A DNA stretch of 64,000 nucleotides from an uncultured Oscillospiraceae bacterium (lineage in GTDB: Bacteria; Bacillota; Clostridia; Oscillospirales; Oscillospiraceae): NCBI GenBank assembly GCA_947581795.1, contig CANPVS010000001.1, positions 163,953-227,952 on the forward strand. The letters run 5' to 3'. Positions 24,912 to 33,375 of this stretch are shown here, piece after piece. The first letter of the stretch is position 1; each line of letters begins with the position of its first letter. Below the pieces are notes generated by a model. The model was not told the DNA's origin and made no database searches. It saw only the letters and a program-made list of their open reading frames with translations. The position numbers and the translations under genes were made by a program.

Positions 24912-25673
24912 ATGTCCTGGACCCAATACCTCATCGTCTGCCCGCTGGTATTTCTCGGCGGATTCGTGGATGCCATCGCCGGCGGCGGCGGGCTCATCTC
25001 CCTGCCCGCCTACCTCATCGCCGGGCTGCCGGTCCATATGAGCATCGGCACCAATAAGATAAGCTCCGCCATGGGCACCACCCTGACCACCTGGAAATTC
25101 TGGAAGGCGGGGTATATAAAACCCAAGCTGTGCCTTCTCTGCGCCGTGTTCGCCCTGATCGGTTCCGCGGGCGGTGCCAACCTGGCGCTTCTGGTGTCCG
25201 ACCGGGTGTTCAAGATCATATTGCTGTTCGTCCTGCCCCTCACGGCCCTCTATGTGTTCAAGAGCAAGGCCATGGACACCGCCGGAAAGGAGCCGCTGCC
25301 CCCCGGAAAGACCGCCGCCATCGCCTCCGTGCTGGCCCTGGTCATCGGCGTGTACGACGGCTTTTACGGTCCCGGCACGGGCACGTTCCTCCTGCTGCTG
25401 CTCACAGGCCTCGCCCACATGAGCCTCAACGACGCCGCCGGCACCACTAAGGTCATCAACCTCTCCACCAACGTCGCCGCCCTGGTGACCTATCTTGTCA
25501 ACGGCCAGGTGTGGCTGCCTCTCGGCCTCACGGCGGGTCTTTTCGGCATCGCCGGCAACTATATGGGCGCCCGCAGCTTTGTAAGTAAGGGCTCGAAGAT
25601 CGTCAAGCCCCTCATCGCCGTGGTCCTGGCCATCTTCTTCATCCGGGTGGTCTACGAAACGTTCTTCTCCTGA
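24912..25673 (+). CDS. TauE/SafE-family permease
   Basis: 253 aa, about eight membrane spans. The first half has FVDAIAGGGGLISLPAYL and IGTNKISSAMGTT, and the second half has YDGFYGPGTGTFLLLLL and AAGTTKVINLSTN. This internal pseudo-symmetry is the hallmark of the family, which exports sulfite, sulfoacetate or other organic anions. AGGAGG precedes the ATG by 7 bases. The substrate is unknown. It is transcribed divergently from the gamma-CA/rfbA pair. Confidence 0.92.
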   Translation: MSWTQYLIVCPLVFLGGFVDAIAGGGGLISLPAYLIAGLPVHMSIGTNKISSAMGTTLTTWKFWKAGYIKPKLCLLCAVFALIGSAGGANLALLVSDRVFKIILLFVLPLTALYVFKSKAMDTAGKEPLPPGKTAAIASVLALVIGVYDGFYGPGTGTFLLLLLTGLAHMSLNDAAGTTKVINLSTNVAALVTYLVNGQVWLPLGLTAGLFGIAGNYMGARSFVSKGSKIVKPLIAVVLAIFFIRVVYETFFS

Positions 25674-25865
25674 ACTGAATACTTCAAGGTCCGCCCCCTC
25701 ACCGGGAGCGGACTTTTCCATGCCGTCACAGCCCCCATTTTTCCCTCGTTTTTCTAATAGAAGGACGTCTTAATGGATTCTTAAACTTCCTTAATCCCTT
25801 CTTAAAACACACGGGGCCGGACCTGTGCTATCATGGTCCCATCAAGAGAAAAGGAGGCACACATC

Positions 25866-26996
25866 ATGCGGTTTGTAAACGACGAACAGTCAGAACGCCT
25901 CTATCGGGAATTTCTCACCCGCCACCCCCGCTGCAACTTCCAGCAGTCCCCGGAGTGGGCCCGGGTCAAGTCCAACTGGAAAAACGAAATCGTCCTGGCG
26001 GAGGACGAAAGTGGAAACATCACCGGCGGCCTGTCCATCCTCATCCGCCATATCCCCTTCTTCGGCAATCTCATGTACAGCGCCCGGGGCCCGGTGTGCG
26101 GCCCGGACGACGCCAACGCCCTTCGCCAGCTTATGGAGGGGGCGGAGCTGCTGGCCTGGAAGTACAAGGCCATGGCCCTGCGGATGGAGCCGGATGTGGA
26201 CGCCTCGGACGAGACCTTCCGGACCATCATGGAGTCTTTGGGCTGCAAGGTCCATATGCCCCGGGACGCCCGGGACGTCATCCAGCCCCGGCAGGTGTTC
26301 CGCCTGGACCTGCGGGGCAAGACGGAGGCGGACGTGCTGGCCGGGTTCCACCCCAAGCTGCGCTACAACATCCGCCTGGCCGAGCGGCGGGGGATATACG
26401 TCCGGGAGGGGACCCGCCGGGACCTGGAAGTGTTCTCCCGGCTCATGGAGGAGACCGCCCTGCGGGACGGCTTCATCGCCCGGCCCCTTTCCTATTTCCA
26501 GCGGGTGTGGGACGAACTGGGTCCGGAACACACCGCCCTGCTTCTGGCCTACTATGAGGGCCGGCCCATCGCCGCGGCCATGCCCATCTTCTACGGCAAC
26601 AAGACCTGGTACGCCTTCGGCGCCAGCGCCACGGAGCACCGCAACCTCATGCCATGTCCTCTCCTCCAGTGGGAGATGATCAAGCTGGCCCTGGCCCGGG
26701 GGGATGACGTGTACGACCTGCGGGGCGTGCTGGAGGTGACGGACGAGGCCGCCCCCAACAACGGGCTCTTCCTCTTCAAGCGCCGCTTCGGCGGGGAACT
26801 GCACCAATTCATCGGCGAGGTGTACGCCCCCTACCGGCCCGTGCTGTACAAGCTCTACCGCGCGGCGGAGCGGACCTTCATGGACCTCCGGAGCCGTGCC
26901 GCCGCTTTGAAACGGCGCCACCGCCGCGCCCGGCAGGAACAGCCCCGTGAGCCTCTGGCTCTGCCGGCCCCCGCGCCGGCGGCCTCCGGCCAATAA
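25866..26996 (+). CDS. FemABX-type aminoacyl/peptidyl transferase (lipid II interpeptide bridge)
   Basis: 376 aa. Two GNAT-like lobes: residues about 15-150 (CNFQQSPEWARVKSNW, GPVCGPDDANAL) and about 165-320 (FHPKLRYNIRLAERRGIYV, YFQRVWDELG, YAFGASATEHRNLMPCPLLQ, DLRG). These motifs are typical of FemX/FemA proteins, which add amino acids to the peptidoglycan stem peptide using aminoacyl-tRNA. The C-terminal tail is Arg/Pro-rich and variable. AGGAGG lies 8 bases before the ATG. It is a single gene with no wall genes nearby. Confidence 0.92.
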   Translation: MRFVNDEQSERLYREFLTRHPRCNFQQSPEWARVKSNWKNEIVLAEDESGNITGGLSILIRHIPFFGNLMYSARGPVCGPDDANALRQLMEGAELLAWKYKAMALRMEPDVDASDETFRTIMESLGCKVHMPRDARDVIQPRQVFRLDLRGKTEADVLAGFHPKLRYNIRLAERRGIYVREGTRRDLEVFSRLMEETALRDGFIARPLSYFQRVWDELGPEHTALLLAYYEGRPIAAAMPIFYGNKTWYAFGASATEHRNLMPCPLLQWEMIKLALARGDDVYDLRGVLEVTDEAAPNNGLFLFKRRFGGELHQFIGEVYAPYRPVLYKLYRAAERTFMDLRSRAAALKRRHRRARQEQPREPLALPAPAPAASGQ

Positions 26997-27303
26997 AATA
27001 TTATGTATTATGTCAACTCACGAGCTTGTCAAAAACCTAGTTTTTGACCGCTCAGATTGAAACTGCTCGGCGAGAGTGGATCCCGCCGGCAGGAAGTCAA
27101 AAGCCTGTCATACAACGGCTTTTGACTTCACGCGCGGGAATGCCGCGCGGCTCGCCCTGACCGGGCTTCGCTTTTCTTAATCCCTTCTTTACAGTCTGAA
27201 CTCTCCTTGTCCTCCCTTTTAACGGCGGCGGGCGGTCGGCCACTGGCCCCCGCCCGCCGTTTGACGTTCTTACGCCGGACATAACAAAGATAGTAGACAC
27301 GCA

Positions 27304-27356
27304 TTTCTGTGTCTACTATCTTTTTACCTCTTCACATAGTGAGACGCATTTCTCGC
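27304..27356 (+). repeat. Solo copy of the terminal repeat of the toxin element
   Basis: TTTCTGTGTCTACTA, then ACCTCTTCAC and GTGAGACGCATTTCTCGC, matches the terminal inverted repeats at 34166-34228 and 34993-35055 with few changes and one small insertion. No partner repeat or cargo is nearby. Confidence 0.6.
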
Positions 27357-27396
27357 GTCTGACATTTCAATGTGAACAATAATTTTTAATATTTCT

Positions 27397-27424
27397 CAAA
27401 CAAAACTTGAACCTTTCCCAAACA
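27397..27424 (+). promoter_or_regulatory. Operator-like direct repeat upstream of the epimerase gene
   Basis: CAAACA at 27397-27402 and again at 27419-27424 (22 bases apart), with AAAACTTGAACCTTT between. The same arrangement occurs at 31614-31641, and a single unit occurs at 28663. A TATGAT -10-like element follows at about 27433. Confidence 0.6.
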
Positions 27425-27490
27425 TCTGCGGCCTATGATACGGCCATCGGAGCGATCCGGGACAAATCTCATAGAAAGCAGGTATTCAAA

Positions 27491-28576
27491 ATGACTGACA
27501 ATAAAACGACCTATCTTGTGACCAGTGCGGCGGGATTCATGGGCGGCATCGTGTGCCGTAAGCTGCTGGAACGGGGCGAGACCGTCCGGGCCTTTGTTCT
27601 GAAGGGCGATCCCGCCATCAAGTACGTCCCCCGCGGGGCCGAGATCGTGGAGGGCGATGTGCGGGATAAGGAATCCCTGGAGCGGTTTTTCCCCGTTCCC
27701 GAAGGCCGGGAGACCGTCATGCTCCACATCGCCAGCATCGTGTCCATGGACCCGGACTACAACCAGACGGTGATGGACGTGAATGTGGGCGGCGCGCAGA
27801 ACGTGATCGACCTGTGCCTTTCTCACCCGGAGTGCAAAAAGCTGGTGTATGTAAGCAGCACCGGCGCGATCCCGGAACTGCCCAAAGGGCAGCCCATCCG
27901 GGAGGTAGACCACTTCGACCCCGACAAGGTGCTGGGCTGTTACAGCCGCTCCAAGGCCATGGCGACCCAGGCGGTGCTGGACGCTGTACGGGAGCATGGT
28001 CTGAACGCCTGTGTGGTGCATCCCAGCGGCATCCTGGGCCCCGGTGACAACGCCATTGGCGAGACGACCGGCACGGTCATCAAAATCCTCAACGGTGAAA
28101 TGCCCATGGGTATCAACGGCTCGTTCAATCTCTGCGACGCCCGTGATCTGGCCGAGGGCATCATCCTGGCGGCCGACAAAGGCCGTAAGGGCGAGTGCTA
28201 TATCTTTGGCAACGAGGAGGTCTCCTTCAAGGACTTCGCCGCGATCCTGGCAAAAGAGGCGGGCATCAAGCCCATGAGGATATTCCTCCCCATCGGCATC
28301 GCCAACGCCCTGGCAAAGCTGCTGGAGAAGCAGGCCGCCAAGACCGGCAAGAAGCCCCTGCTGACCACTTTCTCTATTTACAATCTGGCACGGAACAACA
28401 GCTTTGACTCCACCAAGGCAAAGACGGAGCTGGGGTATTCCACCCGCAGCTTTGAGGAGACGGTCCGGGATGAGGTGGCATGGCTGCGGGCCTCCGGGAA
28501 GATCGGCAGCCAGAAGAAATCTGCCGTCATAGCCCAAGTGCCTGACGGGCCCAAAACGCCGCACAGGGCCGCATAA
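27491..28576 (+). CDS. NAD(P)-dependent epimerase/dehydratase (extended SDR)
   Basis: 361 aa. An extended short-chain dehydrogenase close to dihydroflavonol-reductase-like proteins. The Rossmann motif appears as TSAAGFMGGIV rather than GxxGxxG, and the active-site Tyr/Lys are in CYSRSKAMA (about residue 158). YVSSTGAIPELP and HPSGILGPGDN are conserved. The C-terminal helical part (about 250-330) may bind a lipid-like or sugar substrate. The ribosome binding site is weak (AGCAGG). It shares its operator motif with the two-component operon and the radical SAM gene downstream, so all three probably act together. Confidence 0.85.
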   Translation: MTDNKTTYLVTSAAGFMGGIVCRKLLERGETVRAFVLKGDPAIKYVPRGAEIVEGDVRDKESLERFFPVPEGRETVMLHIASIVSMDPDYNQTVMDVNVGGAQNVIDLCLSHPECKKLVYVSSTGAIPELPKGQPIREVDHFDPDKVLGCYSRSKAMATQAVLDAVREHGLNACVVHPSGILGPGDNAIGETTGTVIKILNGEMPMGINGSFNLCDARDLAEGIILAADKGRKGECYIFGNEEVSFKDFAAILAKEAGIKPMRIFLPIGIANALAKLLEKQAAKTGKKPLLTTFSIYNLARNNSFDSTKAKTELGYSTRSFEETVRDEVAWLRASGKIGSQKKSAVIAQVPDGPKTPHRAA

Positions 28577-28612
28577 GCATCATCCGTTTCTATATGACAA
28601 ACACCCGGCGCG

Positions 28613-28634
28613 GCCCACATTAGACGATGTGGGC
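28613..28634 (+). terminator. Terminator of the epimerase gene
   Basis: Stem GCCCACAT / ATGTGGGC with loop TAGACG and a mixed A/T-rich flank. Confidence 0.6.
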
Positions 28635-28662
28635 TGAGAAAATTTCTATATTTGCAAAAACG

Positions 28663-28694
28663 CAAACAAAACTTTAACATTTGGGTGATATACT
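28663..28694 (+). promoter_or_regulatory. Operator-like motif and -10 of the two-component operon
   Basis: GCAAACAAAACTTTAACATTT is nearly identical to the sequence at 31613-31633. TATACT (28689-28694) follows as a likely -10. The regulator encoded just downstream is the obvious candidate to bind it. Confidence 0.55.
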
Positions 28695-28725
28695 GGCCGC
28701 GAAAACGCAAGGGAGGTACGAGGCG

Positions 28726-29397
28726 ATGTTCAAGATACTGGTGGTAGAGGATGACAAGGACCTGAACAAGACAGTCTGCACGTTTCTGGACCAGTCCGGC
28801 TATGAGGCGGTGGGCTGCCTCGACGCCAGCACGGCCTACGACGCGCTGTATGCCAACACCTTTGACTGTATCGTGTCCGACATCATGATGCCGGGGATCG
28901 ACGGCTTTGAGTTTGCCAAAACGGTCCGTTCTCTGAGCGAGGACATCCCCATCCTCTTTATGACGGCGCGGGACGATTTTGCCTCCAAACAGCGGGGCTA
29001 CCGCATCGGCATAGATGATTATATGGTCAAGCCCATCGACCTGGACGAGCTTTTCCTCCGTATCGGAGCGCTGCTGCGGCGGGCCAAGATCGCAAGCTCC
29101 CACCGCCTGGAGATCGGCGCGCTCACCCTGGACATGGACGAGCGGACCGCGCTCTGGCAGGGCGAGGCGATAGGGCTCACCACACGGGAGTTCAACATCC
29201 TCTATAAGCTGCTCAGCTATCCCGGCAAGACCTTCACCCGCACCCAGCTCATGGACGAGTTTTGGGACGCGGACACCAACACCGCGCCCCGGGCGGTGGA
29301 CGTGTATATGACCAAGCTGCGGGACAAGTTCTCCCGCTGTGACGTGTTCGAGATCGTCACCGTACACGGACTGGGCTATAAGGCGGTGGTGAAATGA
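28726..29397 (+). CDS. OmpR-family response regulator
   Basis: 223 aa. Receiver domain with acidic pocket VEDD, phospho-acceptor Asp52 in SDIMMPG, conserved Thr in FMTARDD and Lys in YMVKPID (about residue 102). A winged-helix DNA-binding domain from about residue 130 contains LTTREFNILYKLLSYPG and AVDVYMTKLRDK. GGGAGG precedes the ATG. Its stop overlaps the kinase start as ATGA. It likely controls its own operon and the two genes that share the CAAACAAAACTT motif. Confidence 0.96.
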   Translation: MFKILVVEDDKDLNKTVCTFLDQSGYEAVGCLDASTAYDALYANTFDCIVSDIMMPGIDGFEFAKTVRSLSEDIPILFMTARDDFASKQRGYRIGIDDYMVKPIDLDELFLRIGALLRRAKIASSHRLEIGALTLDMDERTALWQGEAIGLTTREFNILYKLLSYPGKTFTRTQLMDEFWDADTNTAPRAVDVYMTKLRDKFSRCDVFEIVTVHGLGYKAVVK

Positions 29398-30470
29398 GCG
29401 GGAAGGGGCGCTTTTTCGCGGCGCTGCGGCGGTACCTCGTGTTCTTCCTGCTGATGGCGTTTCTGATCTCCTGCTGCATGACGCTGTTTTTGAGCCAGTT
29501 TTCCAGGGCTGCCGGCATCGTCTTCACAGAAGAAAATATCCGTCTCGCGGCCATATACACATTCTTCAACGTGCTTTGGCTGAGCCTTTTGTGTACGGCC
29601 ATCGACGTGGTACGCCGTCATTACATGGTGGAGCGGCCCGTGCGGCGGATCATCGAGGGCGCAGAGAAAATCATGGCCGGGGACTTCTCCTTCCGCATCC
29701 AGCCCTTTCACAGCATCGACAGCCAAAGCGGTTTTGACGTCATCATCGACTGCTTTGACCGCATGGCGGAGGAGCTGTCCGGCGTGGAGACCCTGCGGAC
29801 GGACTTCATCGCCAATGTGTCCCATGAGCTGAAAACGCCCCTGGCCGTGATACAAAACTATGGCACCATGCTCCAGCAGCCGGGGCTGACCGAGGCCGAG
29901 CGCATGGAATACACCAAGGCCATCACCGCCGCCAGCCGCCGTCTGGCCGACCTCATCACCAACATCCTGAAGCTGAACCGACTGGAGAATCAGCAGATAT
30001 ACCCGGACAAAAAGACCTTTGACCTGGGGGAGCAGCTTTGCGGGTGTCTGCTGGGGTTTGAAAACACCTGGGAGGAAAAGGGTATCCAGATCGAGACGGA
30101 CATCGCAGACGGCGTTCAGATCCGCTCCGACCCGGAGCTTTTGAGCCTCGTTTGGAACAATCTTTTCTCTAACGCGCTGAAATTCACCGAGCCGGGGGGC
30201 ACGGTGGGTCTGGCACTAAAGCAGGAAGGTGATCTGGCCGTGGTGACGGTCTCCGACACCGGCTGCGGCATAGCGCCGGAGATAGGCAAGCACATTTTTG
30301 AGAAGTTCTACCAGGGGGACACCTCCCACGCCGCCCAGGGCAACGGCCTGGGGCTGGCCTTGGTCAAGCGTGTGGTGGACATCATGGGCGGCGAGATCGC
30401 GGTGGAGAGCGAGGTGGGCCGCGGCAGCGCCTTTACCGTCCGGCTGCGGCGGGGGAGCGATGAGGCGTAA
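29394..30470 (+). CDS. Sensor histidine kinase
   Basis: 358 aa. Two N-terminal membrane spans (about 12-33 and 48-68) flank only a short outside loop of about 15-20 residues, so it probably senses within or near the membrane. A HAMP-like linker follows, then the H-box NVSHELKTPL with phospho-His near residue 144, N-box WNNLFSNALKF, G1 DTGCGIAPE and G2 GNGLGLALV. It overlaps the response regulator gene by four bases. Kinases with such short sensor loops often respond to membrane stress or antimicrobial peptides; that is inference. Confidence 0.95.
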   Translation: MSGKGRFFAALRRYLVFFLLMAFLISCCMTLFLSQFSRAAGIVFTEENIRLAAIYTFFNVLWLSLLCTAIDVVRRHYMVERPVRRIIEGAEKIMAGDFSFRIQPFHSIDSQSGFDVIIDCFDRMAEELSGVETLRTDFIANVSHELKTPLAVIQNYGTMLQQPGLTEAERMEYTKAITAASRRLADLITNILKLNRLENQQIYPDKKTFDLGEQLCGCLLGFENTWEEKGIQIETDIADGVQIRSDPELLSLVWNNLFSNALKFTEPGGTVGLALKQEGDLAVVTVSDTGCGIAPEIGKHIFEKFYQGDTSHAAQGNGLGLALVKRVVDIMGGEIAVESEVGRGSAFTVRLRRGSDEA

Positions 30471-31158
30471 ACACCCCGTCCAGGCTGTGCGCCGCAGGAT
30501 CGAGAGCCACCCGCTGGGGGCAAGGTATCTGGCCGATGTGCGTTTCCGCACGGACGTAAATCTCTATCGGAGCATCGTCATCAATGCTCTGTATATCGTC
30601 CTGAAGCTGTTTTTGGGCATCTACTACAGCGCCTGGTGGTTCGTGGCCCTGGCCGTGTACTATGCTCTGCTGGTGGCCATGCGCCTTGCGCTGGTGGCGC
30701 GGCGGGGAAAAGAGGCCCTGACAGTGGGGCAGGAGTGGCGGCGCTACCGGGTGTGCGGTATCGTGCTGCTTCTCATGAACCAGGCGCTCATGGGCATCGT
30801 GATCTATATGGTGCAGTACGGCAGGGGCTTTCGCTATCCGGGGGTCCTCATATACGCCATGGCCGCCTATTCCTTTTACGCGGTCATTTTGTCCGTCGTG
30901 CAGATGGGCAAATATCGCCGCCATGGGAGCCCGCTTCTCTCGGCGGCCAAGGCCATAAACTTCGTGGCGGCGCTGGTGTCCATCCTGGCGCTGGAGACCG
31001 CTATGCTGGCCCGGTTCGGCGGGGATGACGAGGCGTTCCGGGTCATCATGACCTCCGCCACAGGCGGGGGCGTATGCGTCGTCGTGATCGGCATGGCGAT
31101 TTATATGATAATAAGAGCGGGAAAAAGTTTGAAACAAGGAGGGTACAAAAATGGATAA
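30460..31158 (+). CDS. Polytopic membrane protein of the two-component operon
   Basis: 232 aa. The cytoplasmic, basic N-terminus (RRKHPVQAVRRRIES) is followed by about six hydrophobic spans (for example IVINALYIVLKLFLGIYY, FVALAVYYALLVAMRLALV, VVVIGMAIYMIIRAG). No known family was recognised. The ATG lies inside the kinase gene's end with GGGGGAG just upstream, and the stop overlaps the next gene. It may be a sensor partner, transporter-like protein or the effector of the system. Confidence 0.8.
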   Translation: MRRKHPVQAVRRRIESHPLGARYLADVRFRTDVNLYRSIVINALYIVLKLFLGIYYSAWWFVALAVYYALLVAMRLALVARRGKEALTVGQEWRRYRVCGIVLLLMNQALMGIVIYMVQYGRGFRYPGVLIYAMAAYSFYAVILSVVQMGKYRRHGSPLLSAAKAINFVAALVSILALETAMLARFGGDDEAFRVIMTSATGGGVCVVVIGMAIYMIIRAGKSLKQGGYKNG

Positions 31159-31528
31159 CAACAACACTTTCAACTATACCTATTCCGCAAAGGAGCAGGA
31201 GGAGATCAAGCGTATCCGGGAAAAATACGCCTCTCCCACAAAAGAGGAGACCTCTATGGAGCAGCTTCGCCGTATGGACGAGAGCGCCACAAGGGGGGCG
31301 GCCATCGTTTCGCTCATCGTCGGGATAGCGGGCGCGCTGATCCTGGGCATAGGGATGTGCTGCACGATGGTGTGGGGCGATAAGCTGTTCGTCCCCGGTA
31401 TCATCATCGGTCTCGTCGGTATAGCGGGCGTGTGCGCGGCATATCCGCTCTACACCCTCATGGTGAAGAAAAAGCGGACGGAACTGGCCCCATCCATTTT
31501 GCGGCTCACAGACGAGCTGATGCGATAA
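31151..31528 (+). CDS. Small two-span membrane protein
   Basis: 125 aa. A charged N-terminal helix (YSAKEQEEIKRIREKY, MEQLRRMDES) precedes two membrane spans at about residues 49-70 and 78-98 and a basic C-terminal tail (KKKRTELAPSILRLTDELM). Proteins of this type are common in clostridia and are often labelled dihydropteridine reductase in databases; nothing in the sequence supports an enzyme. AAGGAGGG precedes the ATG, and it overlaps the previous gene by 8 bases. Confidence 0.8.
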   Translation: MDNNNTFNYTYSAKEQEEIKRIREKYASPTKEETSMEQLRRMDESATRGAAIVSLIVGIAGALILGIGMCCTMVWGDKLFVPGIIIGLVGIAGVCAAYPLYTLMVKKKRTELAPSILRLTDELMR

Positions 31529-31537
31529 AGCGCCAAA

Positions 31538-31573
31538 AAGCCCGGTACTTTCAGTTGAGAGAGTACCGGGCTT
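31538..31573 (+). terminator. Terminator of the two-component operon
   Basis: Stem AAAGCCCGGTACT / AGTACCGGGCTTT with a 10-base loop. Confidence 0.85.
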
Positions 31574-31613
31574 TGCCATATAAACGATCCGCGAATCATT
31601 TTTTAATAATACG

Positions 31614-31641
31614 CAAACAAAACTTTAGCATTTCTCAAACA
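31614..31641 (+). promoter_or_regulatory. Operator-like direct repeat upstream of the radical SAM gene
   Basis: CAAACA at 31614-31619 and 31636-31641, again 22 bases apart, with AAAACTTTAGCATTT between. GATAAAG near 31650 may be the -10. It matches the sites before the epimerase and the response regulator. Confidence 0.6.
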
Positions 31642-31687
31642 CGGCTCTGATAAAGTCTGCCCATACCAAATCATTGGAGGGACAGAT

Positions 31688-33046
31688 ATGGGCATTAAAC
31701 AGACCATGACAAAAGCCATGCTTTCAACGGCTATGGAGTACATCTCCGGCGACCCGGAGAAAAATCTCCCCAAGCTGCTGACATTCATCGAGGGCCTCGG
31801 CTGGGGGAAAAACCAGACAGAGGTGTTCCACAAGATCCTGGATGACCCGGAAAATGTATGGCACAAATACCTTTTGGGCCTGTGGCGCGACGTAGACAAC
31901 GATGTGCTGAAAACCACCTTTATCAACCTGGGTCTGAACGCGACCCTGTTCGGCCAGCGGGAGGAGGCGGCCAACGCCAGGAAATACGGCTGCAACATCC
32001 CCTGGGCCATTCTGCTGGACCCCACCTCCGCCTGTAATCTCCACTGCACCGGCTGCTGGGCGGCAGAGTATGGCAACAAACTGAACCTTACATACGAGGA
32101 GATGGACGACATCATCCGGCAGGCCAACGACCTGGGGTGCTATTTCTTTCTGTTTACCGGCGGCGAGCCGCTGGTGCGGAAGGACGACATCATCCGGCTG
32201 TGCCAGGCACACCCGGATTGCCAGTTCACCGCGTTCACCAACGCCACGCTGATCGACGACGCCTTTGCCGACGAGATGCTGCGGGTAAAAAACTTCATCC
32301 CCGCCATCAGCGTGGAGGGGTTCGAGCAGGCCACCGACTTCCGCCGGGGCGAGGGTACTTTCCGAAAAGTGGAGCGGGCCATGGCCCTGCTCAAAGCCAA
32401 GCGCCTGCCCTTTGGCCTTTCCTGCTGCTACACCAGCCAGAACACCGAGGTCATCGGCAGCGAGGAATATTTCGATCAGATGGTCGAGTGGGGCGCGAAG
32501 TTCTGCTGGCTGTTCACCTATATGCCCGTGGGACAGGACGCGGTGCCGGAGCTGATGGTCACGGCGGAGCAGCGGAAATTCATGTATGAGCAGGTGAGGA
32601 AGTTCCGCAAAACAAAGCCCATCTTCACCCTGGACTTCTGGAACGACGGCGAGTACGCCGGAGGCTGCATCGCCGGAGGACGGCGGTATCTGCACATCAA
32701 CGCCAACGGGGACATGGACCCCTGCGCGTTCATCCACTACTCCGACTCCAACATCCGGGAAAAGACGCTGCTGGAGGGACTGCGCTCCCCGTTGTTCATG
32801 GCCTATCACGACGGGCAGCCGTTCTCGGAAAACCTGCTCCGCCCCTGCCCGCTGCTGGACAATCAGGGCGCGCTGGCCGGGATGGTAAAGCGGTCCGGCG
32901 CGCACTCCACCGATCTGCAAAAGCCGGAGGACGTGAACGATCTCACGGCGAAGTGCATCCCCGCCGCCGACAAATGGCAGCCCGTAGCGGACGAGCTTTG
33001 GCGCTGCTCCGGCCATTGCGCGGGATGTTCACCTGACAAAGCATAA
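31688..33046 (+). CDS. Radical SAM protein with C-terminal Cys-rich region
   Basis: 452 aa. An N-terminal helical extension of about 110 residues (SGDPEKNLPKLLTFIEGLG) precedes the radical SAM motif CNLHCTGC (about residue 117) and FTGGEPL (about 155). The C-terminal part has Cys residues in YAGGCIAGG, DMDPCAF, LLRPCPLL, KCIP and CSGHCAGC, consistent with a SPASM-like domain holding extra Fe-S clusters. The substrate is unknown. Together with the epimerase that shares its operator, a role in modifying a lipid or envelope component is plausible, not shown. GGAGGGACAG lies just before the ATG. Confidence 0.88.
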   Translation: MGIKQTMTKAMLSTAMEYISGDPEKNLPKLLTFIEGLGWGKNQTEVFHKILDDPENVWHKYLLGLWRDVDNDVLKTTFINLGLNATLFGQREEAANARKYGCNIPWAILLDPTSACNLHCTGCWAAEYGNKLNLTYEEMDDIIRQANDLGCYFFLFTGGEPLVRKDDIIRLCQAHPDCQFTAFTNATLIDDAFADEMLRVKNFIPAISVEGFEQATDFRRGEGTFRKVERAMALLKAKRLPFGLSCCYTSQNTEVIGSEEYFDQMVEWGAKFCWLFTYMPVGQDAVPELMVTAEQRKFMYEQVRKFRKTKPIFTLDFWNDGEYAGGCIAGGRRYLHINANGDMDPCAFIHYSDSNIREKTLLEGLRSPLFMAYHDGQPFSENLLRPCPLLDNQGALAGMVKRSGAHSTDLQKPEDVNDLTAKCIPAADKWQPVADELWRCSGHCAGCSPDKA

Positions 33047-33056
33047 TACAACAGAT

Positions 33057-33085
33057 AACGGCTGGTGCATTTCGCACCAGCCGTT
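33057..33085 (+). terminator. Terminator of the radical SAM gene
   Basis: Perfect stem AACGGCTGGTGC / GCACCAGCCGTT with loop ATTTC. Confidence 0.85.
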
Positions 33086-33103
33086 GCCTGCTCCGTCGAT
33101 TCC

Positions 33104-33162
33104 AGTTCCGTAAGGCAGCTGCCATTTTTCAATTTTTCGATGTCACACTGTCTTACGGAACT
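33104..33162. repeat. Inverted repeat with 11-bp arms
   Basis: AGTTCCGTAAG (33104-33114) and CTTACGGAACT (33152-33162) flank 37 bases that include T-rich runs. It may be a binding site or a mobile-element scar. It lies just before the first partial palindromic repeat. Confidence 0.5.
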
Positions 33163-33169
33163 CCTCCTT

Positions 33170-33375
33170 TGCCAGGCTCACGAATCTTCAAGGCCTATTC
33201 AGGGCTCCCGCAAAAGCCCAATGAAATGGGTTTTGCGGGAAAAAGGAGAAGAAATAATATTGGGGTCCCCATGAAAGCCCAACGAAGTGGGTTTCATGGG
33301 GAAAAGGAAGAAGAGCCTTGACCGATGAGTGGGGCTGGCTTGCCAGGCTCACGAATCTTCAAGGCTCTTCTGACG
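33170..33375 (+). repeat. Palindromic interspersed repeat, copy B with a tandem partial copy
   Basis: 33170-33199 matches the family's 3' part (GCCAGGCTCACGAATCTTCA) and is followed from 33200 by a full copy. This copy has two consecutive 5' hairpins (CCCGCAAAA and CCCATGAAA arms). Its second stem AGAGCCTTGA / TCAAGGCTCT is perfect, and it ends in TTCTGACG. Layout and sequence agree with copies at 2851 and 20079. Confidence 0.8.

Larger units (their letters stand above)
26997..27490. other. Intergenic region with several palindromes
   Basis: There is no credible gene here. It holds a palindrome GTCAAAAACctaGTTTTTGAC (27028-27048) and a 13-bp-stem hairpin (27093-27129, GAAGTCAAAAGCC / GGCTTTTGACTTC). 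A second 13-bp-stem hairpin with arms AGATAGTAGACAC follows at about 27287-27320. A degenerate copy of the type III toxin element's terminal repeat lies at 27304-27356. The operator-like repeat upstream of the epimerase is at its right end. Confidence 0.6.

Noticed and set aside
31151..31528. Dihydropteridine reductase, a common label for this small protein type
   Set aside because: It has only two membrane spans with charged ends, and no nucleotide-binding or reductase motif.
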